Of a stretch of 64,000 nt of DNA, positions 56,395 through 64,000 are shown piece by piece (position 1 is the stretch's first letter; each line of letters begins with the position of its first letter). Below the pieces are notes generated by a model. The model was given only the letters and a program-made list of their open reading frames with translations, was not told the DNA's origin and did not search any database. The stretch covers positions 558,001-622,000 of the forward strand of contig JARWIR010000090.1 in the NCBI GenBank assembly GCA_029959085.1, given 5' to 3'. The stretch is from Nemophila menziesii. Lineage: Eukaryota > Streptophyta > Magnoliopsida > Boraginales > Hydrophyllaceae. The position numbers and the translations under genes are program-made.

Positions 56395-57095
56395 TGAAGG
56401 AAGCATGTGATCCAGTAGTAGCCAAAGAATTTTAGCATGTGGCTAACGGTCTTAATCGTACAGTGTGGAAATACGATTTGTGTGTCATAAATGGGGTGAA
56501 GTGGGTCTCGCATGAGAAAGGTGAAAAATGTGTCACAACGTATCATGGGGGCTTATTGTTTTGCCAAAAAAAATCATTGGCATGGTGTATTGGTTAACGT
56601 ATTTAAGGTGAATTTTGTAAAAGAGTGTTTGGTATTGATCTTCGAGTATAAATGGTATAAACCCTGGAAAGGAAGAATACAAAATGAATACGGTGTGACA
56701 AGAATTGACACTAGTTCATATTGGTGCAAAGATAAATCGTGCAAGTACGCAGTAAGAGATCGCGATGCGGTACGTGGAAACATGTTTTGGAAGTGAACAA
56801 TCGTCATAGTTGGAGTGCAGATGTAAGGGGTGTCGTGTCGACAGTTGATACCTCTAATTCGATACCTATTGTGAATAACACCGCATAGATAGATGGATTA
56901 AGAATGAATAACATAGAATACACCTAAGTGGACCAAGTAAGATTAAAGCACGAATAACTATTCTGGATGATGAGGACGAGTTAGACAATACTTTGGACGA
57001 GTACGCATATAAGGTTGATGTCCACCAGACAATGCATATAGATAGTGATGATGAATTTATTACCGTTGAGAGGGACGGATACGAGATGGACTAGT
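56395..57095 (+). pseudogene. CACTA accessory protein with DUF4216-like region (broken)
   Basis: Reads VWKYDLCVINGVKWVSHEKG (about 56460-56520; compare the GY.INGFRFHTK block), then after a frameshift NHWHGVLVNVFKVNF and CLVLIFEYKWYKPWKGRIQN then EYGVTRIDTSSYW (56572-56735). The ...VVLFKCEWYD...G.TSVN.. pattern is the DUF4216 signature seen in CACTA ORFs. An acidic tail (HIDSDDEFITVEREGYEMD, about 57040-57092) follows in another frame. The expected DPFVLASQA.QVFY end has become SCKYAVRDRDAV. Not functional. Confidence 0.6.
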
Positions 57096-57234
57096 AGTAT
57101 TAGTTGATTGATTTCATGTTATATATCAAATAACTTATTATGTGTTAATTATTTCAGATTTATTATGCTTTTTGTGTTATTTGGGTTTAGCAGGTCTAGT
57201 AACGAAGAACTGTAAAAAAAAATTGTTTATAAAC

Positions 57235-57490
57235 CTTTAACTACCACTCAGTGGCCACAGAAAATGTTGAATTACTAGCGACCGCTCAGCATTCGCTAAA
57301 GAAAATAAAGTACTAGCGACCACTGTGTGGTCACCAAAGGTAAAATTTAGGATGTGGATGGTCGTAAAAGAGTAACTATAAAGACCAACCAATAGCTACT
57401 ACTCTTTAGAGACCAACAATGGTCGCTAAAGATGAAAATTATCTTTAACAACCACTTTTAAGACAACTAGCAAACACCAAAGCAGTCGCT
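57235..57490. repeat. CACTA right subterminal repeats
   Basis: ACTAGCGACCGCTCAGC (57277), ACTAGCGACCACTGTGTGGTCA (two arms, 57312), CAATGGTCGCTAAAG (57417) and AGCAGTCGCTAATGG (57481). Same words as on the left side, which ties both flanks to one element. Confidence 0.75.
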
Positions 57491-57512
57491 AATGGTGAAT
57501 CCCGTAGTCTTG

Positions 57513-60500
57513 GTAATTTATACATAATAATCCAATTACAAACAAAAATACTCCATAAGAAAGGATGTTTCTTGCTGACACCAATATAAGTAAGTATTTA
57601 TCTTCAAAATACTAAATACTAATATTACCAAAACAAGTATCACCATAAGAAATATAAACTAAAGCGTAACAAATTTTGTAAAAAAAATCAACCTCTTCAA
57701 TCCTAGAATGTGGAATGTGAGTAAAAATATATCCTTAGCCAATATTCAAATATATTTAGTCTAAAAATGTCTAATATTCAATCTTGTTTTAGGCGGATCC
57801 AATGCGCCTAAACTGGCCTCTAAGCAATCTGACTCACTTGCAATATAGCCAAGTTCATCACCAGTTATCAATTTTCACATATCCAAAATTGTCATAAAAT
57901 CTCTCATAATAAGGAAATATCTTAACAAGTATGGTAAATATTTTAAGGTTATCCCAACTTAGTACTTTACGCACAACAACAATGATGTCACATTCAACAC
58001 CAGGAGGTTAAAGAACGCACCACGCTCGATGAGAAAGACGTTTGGTTTCTACCATTACTAGTGGAATATGTGAAAATCCCATAATGGTGAGAAAAACTAA
58101 CATCATGAAGGTCTTCAAGAATAAAGATTTTAAATAGTTACAACATAGTCGCTTTGTTTACACATTCCTTATTTCAAGACTTATCTTCACAAAAAAAAAA
58201 ATCTTTTTCTTTTCTAAATTTTCTAGAAGGACATCATTAAAAAAATGGACAAATTTATTAGGCCACCAACTACTTTTGTTGGTTCTGATGGTATTAAATA
58301 AACTAATCTTTCACCCCACCAAAAATTCCTGATCAATATGGAGTTGGATCACATCACGTACAAGTACTTTTGTTTGTTTTGACAAGTGAGAAATAGGTGC
58401 AAAATATTCTCATTTTCTGCGAAACATCCCATGCTCAGTGGAGAAACCAAAACAATTACATTTGAACATTGTGGATTTGGTAGGAAGAGAATTTAAAGAT
58501 ATATCCATGTAAATTTCTAATCTTGGTGGACCTTACTGTGCCAAATCAGTTGCGACATACATTTCCTATCTTTAGACTTTAGTGAAGGCACTTCTGCAAT
58601 ATAAGTACCTTTATTTTATGTGCAAAAAAAAATAATAGCCTGACTTTGATGAGTAAATTCTTGATGAGGTATAAGGCTATGTTATAATGTCTTCCTGGAA
58701 ATAGTTTGCTAGGGGAATTTGAGAAATGATCTTTATTTATTTTTTTCGAATAAAACCATTTGTTAATTATTGTTTCATCCTATCTTACTCTATCTGAGTA
58801 AATATATGGCTAGCCTTGTTGATCAGGACATTTATAGGATCTTGGATTGACCAATATATAAGGAATTAACTGTCATCTATATAGAATCTACATTCCATAA
58901 TAGAGCTAAAATTTGTATTTAGGAAAGTATATGCCTTTAAAATCTAGCGACTAGCCTATAAGATCTTTTGTACAATTCTCATTCCTCTAAACTGGGCTCC
59001 CGAGAAGGTCCACAATTCTAATATCTGAATCCATGAAACCCAATCCACATTTTGCCTTGGAGGTGTAGATGACATCCTAAGCAACTCGGTGGATCAAACT
59101 TTGGTGTTTTATCCTCACATATATTTGTCCAGGAGGTTCCAAAGGTATATATATTATTGGGAAGTAGCTGGATAGACATCGCATAATTAAGTATGGTATG
59201 GATGTCTAATTTAATAAGAATTTTCCCCATTAGAAATTGCTCTGCTTTCTAAACACGTGTCGTCAAAATAAATTTATCACTTATCGTCTAGGAATCAACA
59301 ACATTTAATTTTTTCGAATCCGTGGGAAAACCAAGAGATTTACCAACATGTATAATCCAAAGATCATGTTCTATTTAAATCACCAACGTTTATTTAAAAA
59401 AAACTATTAATCCATTTATAGAGTAATACAACCATTTTCTATAACAAGTGATATTTTCTCCTCGTCTTTTGGAGCTATAACGATTTAGTAGTGCCCCTTA
59501 AAATCTTCAAAAGATGAGAATCACGTTAGTCGAATAAAGTTTTTTCAATGTCCGTCAGGAACTGCAACTGTAACATGTGCACATCAAACAAATGTGTTAG
59601 CACCACCTAAGATCAACACTCAGATGGAACTTCAGTTCTGAAATCATTAAGAATATACGATGGAACCTTCCATATATAATTAAATGAGGGGAAGTGGTAA
59701 GAGACCTAAGTTGCATCTTAAAAGATGGATTAGTAATAAATCATATGCCTCAACTGTTTCAACAAGGCTTATAAACTATACAAATCGTCAAATAAACATA
59801 TGGAAGTCAGATCCCATGATCTCTGTTAACCAAAGACCGTGCCAATTATAGTGTATTCAATTATGTAATGGGATGACCCATGTCGAATATAATGCATCCG
59901 ATTATGCTCATCTAGAAAGTTAGGTTGACATAAATATATAATATCCTTGTGGAGATAGTTGGAACATGGAGAGTACTTCCATTAAACCAGACTTATGCTT
60001 CCAGTATCGAGGCTTATATGACATAGTCGGTGTGACTGGGAGGTGTTGTGCTAAGGGCTTGTGATCGAAGACCGAGAAACGGGACACAAATATGTATATT
60101 AGTCGTCCAAACCTTAAATCAGTTAGTTTCCAGCAAAAAAATAATACTTAAATGACATAATTACCCACCCATTTACAAGTTATTTTCCTATATAATCAAA
60201 ATTTATTTATTATTTTTATAAATTGAAAAATGATGACCTTATTTCTGGTAAACAAGTTAAAATTATTATGTTTAAAGGTAAACTTGTAATTTAATGTATT
60301 TTAATAATACATTTATGGTATCCAAAGAATTAAATGACCAATTATTTAAATTATTTTGATCAAAACATTACTTTTATTCACATCATAATTATTTCTTCAA
60401 TTACTATATTAATTTATTATATAATTAAGTTTAAAATTAAATTGATCTAAATATTTATTTAAGTCCATCACCATCTCGACCATCAATCTCTTCATCAAAC

Positions 60501-61535
60501 CACCTATTCACCTTTATCCACCACAAACCACATACTGCTAAACACATTCACTTTCCATCACAAAATATAAAAAAGAATCAACACTCAAGGCGTGGTTGGA
60601 TGTTGGGAGCTTTGTATTCAAAAACTTCTTACCCTGGTTGGAGCTTCTAAAAACCAGCTTTATTTTAATTTTGAAGCTATCATAGATTTTCATGCAGTAG
60701 TTAACGTTACTCAAAAGTGAAAACTACATACTATTTAATAACTAAACTGACCCACTTGAGTGCAAATATCACCAAAGGTGATAGTCCACATAAAAAAATT
60801 CTAAGGATATTCATCACCAATGTTCAAAAAAATAATAACATTGTGGCATTAAATGGAACTTTAGAGTGTGAAGATTTGATTTAAAACTCCAATAACGTGA
60901 AATTTCATTTTTAAAACTCTTGTTATGGATGATGTTTTGATAATCGAATATCAACCAGGTGCTTCTCAAAATTGAGAAGCTCATCTCTTATCACTGTCGA
61001 GATTTGATTCAAATCTCCTTCCATCGCCCAAACTTCTTAAATTTGGAAATGTAGGGTCATCATAAAAGAAAAGCAAAAGAAAAAAAAGTGAAAGAAAAAG
61101 AATTGCAATACGAAACCCAATTACAAAATATATTAATTATGATGGTATAATAGATAATTTATGTAATAATATGTTGAAAAAAAAGTGTTTTTGCATAGGG
61201 TGTCATGCATCACAATATTAAGTAAAAAAATAGACGGAGAGAGTCCTTTTGTATGATTTTTGAGATCACGGGAGAGCCTGGTATTAATTTTAGACTATAG
61301 ATCTTAGATATTGTTTTAGTCGATCATCTTTATAAGATTGTATATTTATGGGTGATTGGCCCATATGATCTTGGAGACTAATTTATGTGTCCCATAGGGA
61401 CTTTGTAGTTATATTCTTCTACTAAGAGGTCACTAAAATCTTATGAGTCAAAAATATCCTTGAAGTATATATAGTGGAATTAACCCTCCAACCTTTTCAT
61501 TTCATTTTCCTTTTTTAGATTTCCTCTCTCCTCTC
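57513..61535. other. Four-kilobase spacer without recognised genes
   Basis: All frames are short. The 70-residue minus frame 59230-59018 (IKLDIHTILNYAMSIQLLPN) has no known motif. 60595-60985 shows GTTGGATGTTGGGAGCTT and ATCAACCAGGTGCTTCTCAA with several AAGCTTCTAAAA/GAGAAGCTC words, a possible decayed small DNA element. 61440-61500 resembles a leader with TATATATAG and a pyrimidine-rich stretch. Nothing can be called firmly. Confidence 0.5.
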
Positions 61536-61549
61536 TTCAAGCAATTTTT

Positions 61550-61675
61550 GCAGTTTTTCGAGCTTAATTCTTTGCAGCATTTTGAGCGACATTTTTGCAA
61601 CACCTTCGAGCTCAATTTTTGCAACATTCCAAGCTTCATTTTTGCAGCATTTTCAAGTCATTTTTGCAATACTCA
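61550..61675 (+). repeat. 23-bp degenerate tandem repeat, four to five copies
   Basis: TTTTTGCAGCATTTTGAGCG-like units follow one another every 22-24 bp (TTGCAGCATTTTGAGCGACA, TTGCAACACCTTCGAGCTCA, TTGCAACATTCCAAGCTTCA, TTGCAGCATTTTCAAGTCA). They grade directly into the next repeat. Confidence 0.8.
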
Positions 61676-62125
61676 ATGATTTGGTGTAGATACCATTGAT
61701 TTTATGTTTGTACGTAGTGATTTTGTGTAATACTTGATGATTTTATGTCAATACTAAGTGATTTTGCGTAATACTCAGTGATTTTGTGCTACACTCATTG
61801 ATACCATGTAATACTCATCGATTTTGCATTAATACTCAGTGATTTTGTATTAATGTTAAGTGGTTTTAAATAGTACGCAGTGATCTCAAAAAACTCAGTG
61901 ATTTTAAAAAATACTCAATGATTTCAAATAATACTCAGCAAAATCACTACTTAAAAAATTTATCAGCAAAATCACTACTAAGAGAATTCACTGAGACTTA
62001 AACGAAATTATCGAGTATTATGCAAAATCACTAAGTATTGACATAAAAACACAATTATTACATAAAACCTCTGAGTATTACGCAACATCACTGAGTGTTA
62101 ACATAAAACCACTTAGTATATATAA
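61665..62125. repeat. Degenerate 22-bp minisatellite arranged as a large hairpin
   Basis: About twelve copies of AATACTCAGTGATTTTGTGT-like units run in the plus direction (61665-61945). About eight copies then run inverted, as ACATAAAACCACTTAGTAT and GCAAAATCACTAAGTATT (61945-62125). ATGTCAATACTAAGTGATTT (about 61753) has a close inverse near 62040. The two arms could form one stem of up to 200 bp with mismatches. It lies about 0.8 kb upstream of the GH3 start codon. No protein is encoded. Confidence 0.82.
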
Positions 62126-62139
62126 TAGTTAAAAAAACA

Positions 62140-62600
62140 AAAGAATGTATAATGGATAGTTAAAAAAATGTATATAATGTTAAATTAGTAACCTTTAGTA
62201 AAAAAATTAGAGATTTTTTTTATAGCTTGACCACTAGATCAATAATTGATCTTAACAAAAAATTAGAGTTTACATTTTTATATTTGATTTAATTATAAAA
62301 AAATTTAGATTAATACAACACAAATTAAGTATTCTTTTTGCATAACTTTTTAAAGATTAAATTATATAAAAAATTTAACCCACACAAAGTTAGTGCTCTT
62401 TTTGCAAACTTTCTAATATATTAAATTATACAAAATATAGTGTTTTTTGCCTGCAAGGTACGGACATGCATAATTGTGTCAAAAAAACAAAATTATGGAT
62501 ATTGTTGAGCTCGCCTGCAAACTATCCTTATCACAGACCAACAATTTTAACAGCAAAACAGCCGTGTGGTTGGCTTACGCACACCTTAGTCAAACCTAAA
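62140..62600. other. AT-rich GH3 upstream sequence
   Basis: AT-rich with short repeats (AAAATTAGAGTTT and TTTTTTGCATAACTTTTTAA-type words). No gene. Confidence 0.5.
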
Positions 62601-62632
62601 CCAGCCTGTACTTGCTGACTTGGCCATAATTG

Positions 62633-62703
62633 GGTCCCACTTGTCATCTCACAGACCCGACATATACCCGTACTTGGGCCCCACACTGTTCCCACTATTG
62701 ACC
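62633..62703. promoter_or_regulatory. Probable GH3 promoter elements: TCP, auxin-response and W-box cores
   Basis: GGTCCCAC (62633-62640) and GGCCCCAC (62677-62684) both fit the TCP consensus GGNCCCAC. CCGACA (62657-62662) is TGTCGG on the minus strand, a high-affinity form of the ARF-binding core. TTGACC (62698-62703) is a W-box core. All lie 110-180 bp upstream of the TATA box. GH3 genes are classic auxin-induced genes, so an ARF site is expected, but none of these has been tested and no TGTCTC was seen. Confidence 0.45.
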
Positions 62704-62773
62704 ATACACCAAACGTTATTACAAAATTATCCACGACCTCTAACCCCCCGTGTGGACCCCCGCTATTATTTTA

Positions 62774-62779
62774 CACGTG
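62774..62779. promoter_or_regulatory. G-box CACGTG
   Basis: CACGTG followed by AC, 29 bp upstream of the GH3 TATA box. A common binding site for bZIP and bHLH factors in plant promoters. Confidence 0.55.
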
Positions 62780-62807
62780 ACATGGCATACACCTTCTTCA
62801 CCTCGCC

Positions 62808-62815
62808 TATATAAA
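62808..62815 (+). promoter_or_regulatory. GH3 TATA box
   Basis: TATATAAA 125 bp upstream of the start codon. Transcription would begin near 62838-62845, giving a pyrimidine-rich 5' UTR of about 100 bp. Confidence 0.8.
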
Positions 62816-62939
62816 CACCTTCTCCAGCATTACTACTCCACATCTTCTTCACCTCTCTTCAAACAAAACTTTGTTGCTTGCCTAATTTGCCCCTCTAGCT
62901 TTAGCTTCTACCACCACCAATACTTCTATAAACATTAAA

Positions 62940-64000
62940 ATGACAGTTTTATCCTCACTTCTCGGTCCTCCTTTGTGCGAGAAAGACGCAAAAGCATTAA
63001 AATTCATTGACGATATGACTAAAAATGTCAAACAAGTCCAAGAAAATCTTTTGGCTGAAATTCTCAAGCGAAATGCCGAAACTGAGTATCTTCAACGATT
63101 CAAACTCAACGGTGCAACTGACCGTGAAACTTTCAAGTCCAAAGTTCCGGTTGTTACCTATGAAGATCTTCAAGATGATATTCAAAGAATCGCTAATGGT
63201 GATCGTTCTCCCATTTTATCATCTCATCCCATCTCCGAGTTCCTAACTAGGTATGCAACTCACTATCTAGCTATACAATTCTTCATATTTATATATTGAT
63301 AGAAGATGGTTTGACTCTAAAAAAAGATTTAAAATAGGAGAATTCTTACAAAAAATAGTGCCTCCTAAAAATTATAAAAAATGGAATTCTCACATAAGAG
63401 GAGTATATATTAAATATGTAGTAATTTCATTTTTTTTAAATTGCAGTTCGGGCACTTCAGCTGGTGAGAGAAAACTTATGCCCACCATCAAAGAGGAGTT
63501 AGATCGTCGTCAATTACTTTACAGTCTTCTCCAACCTGTTATGAATCTGTAAGTAAATATGGAGATTAAAAACTGTTTATGATCTTTGTTTTTTATATAT
63601 TATATATGGATATAACAAAGATTGAACGTTTTCTAACAAGTTACTTTTTTTTGTAAATTCTACAGTTACGTGCCCGGATTGGACAAAGGCAAGGGGTTGT
63701 ACTTCTTGTTTGTAAAATCCGAAACCAAGACTCTGGGCGGGCTACCCGCCCGCCCAGTTCTCACGAGCTACTACAAAAGTGACCATTTCAAGACCCGCGA
63801 GTATGACCCGTACAATGTTTACACCAGTCACAACGAAGCGATTTTGTGCCCTGACTCGTTTCAAAGCATGTATACCCAAATGGTATCCGGGCTTTATGAG
63901 CGAAACGAAGTACTCCGTGTTGGTGCGGTATTTGCCTCGGGTCTACTTCGAGCTATCCGATTCCTTCAACTCAATTGGCAACAACTCGCGGAAGATATCC
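62940..64000 (+). CDS. GH3: GH3 family acyl acid-amido synthetase, group II-like (first three exons)
   Basis: GH3 enzymes adenylate a plant hormone acid and join it to an amino acid in the cytoplasm; group II members mostly conjugate indole-3-acetic acid and lower active auxin. Exon 1 is 62940-63250 ([16 protein letters not shown] start), exon 2 63447-63548, exon 3 63666 past the window end. All introns are GT-AG (196 and 117 bp) and frames join correctly. Visible motifs: [34 protein letters not shown], the nucleotide-binding [13 protein letters not shown] (residues 104-116, split by intron 1), [33 protein letters not shown] and [10 protein letters not shown]. About 249 of some 600 residues are present. 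No lesion is seen. Overall similarity to Arabidopsis GH3.1-type proteins is from memory, so the exact member is left open. Confidence 0.95.

Larger units (their letters stand above)
54422..57509 (+). mobile_element. CACTA (En/Spm) DNA transposon, non-autonomous
   Basis: Starts CACTAGTACACTACTCGAG and ends ...GAATCCCGTAGTC (57509). The inverse of the right end, GACTACGGGATTCACC, then ATTAGCGAC, is the familiar CACTA terminus with its first base changed. TTG flanks both sides (54419-54421, 57510-57512), the 3-bp duplication of this superfamily. Subterminal repeats of AGCGACCAC / GTGGTCGCTA in both orientations fill 54455-55130 and 57235-57490. The interior contains decayed accessory coding sequence but no recognisable TNP2 transposase, so it would need trans help. 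A Stowaway MITE is nested near its left end. Confidence 0.8.

Noticed and set aside
59018..59230. 70-residue minus-strand frame
   Set aside because: No recognisable domain and no continuation by splicing that I could support.
62531..62734. Minus-strand 67-residue frame in the GH3 promoter
   Set aside because: Overlaps promoter elements of GH3 and has no motif.

Overview
The window looks like nuclear DNA of a flowering plant, probably a eudicot. The evidence is one intron-containing GH3 auxin-conjugation gene at the right edge, typical plant transposable elements of nearly every order, very AT-rich spacers and TA/GA microsatellites. I see no bacterial-type operons, rRNA, tRNA, CRISPR array or endogenous viral sequence. 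Everything left of about 61 kb is transposon-derived or unrecognised spacer.

Layout. 0.1-5.1 kb: a plus-strand LINE carrying a C-terminal RNase H (family A), split by a minus-strand LINE of a second family (B) that sits between an exact 12-bp target duplication. 5.3-10.1 kb: a cluster of foldback/MITE elements, two with (CCA)n arms, plus a probable degenerate TIR element. 10.2-10.6 kb: a 341-bp LINE tail with an 11-bp target duplication, followed by a compound TA/GA microsatellite. 10.76-17.18 kb: Copia-1, with 199-bp LTRs differing at one base and a 5-bp duplication TTAAT; its gag-pol is broken and carries a 1.7-kb solo-LTR-like passenger. 17.26-23.36 kb: Copia-2, with 202/201-bp LTRs and duplication GAATG; its interior is almost noncoding, full of short palindromes, repeated purine tracts and a five-copy 3' repeat.

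23.5-24.7 kb: a GC-rich, minisatellite-bearing probable element. 25.2-35.1 kb: a composite region with the first two exons of a plant-mobile-domain-like gene, a broken family B LINE (minus), the C-terminal half of a Mutator-like (MULE) transposase with SWIM finger, a repeated-exon stretch, and convergent minus-strand genes including a GRF zinc-finger protein. 35.7-36.7 kb: two MITEs. 37.3-41.7 kb: the best preserved family B LINE. 43.1-45.7 kb: a family A LINE remnant (minus). 46.4-53.2 kb: a near full-length family A LINE. 54.4-57.5 kb: a CACTA element with a Stowaway MITE nested near its left end. 57.5-61.5 kb: unrecognised spacer. 61.55-62.12 kb: a degenerate minisatellite whose second part is inverted, forming a large hairpin about 0.8 kb upstream of GH3. 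62.6-64.0 kb: GH3 promoter and first three exons; the gene continues past the window.

The elements do not form one pathway. The connecting story is nested insertion and mobilisation in trans. Both Copia elements are heavily defective inside yet have almost identical LTRs, so they probably moved using enzymes supplied by other copies. Among readable genes only GH3 looks intact and functional.
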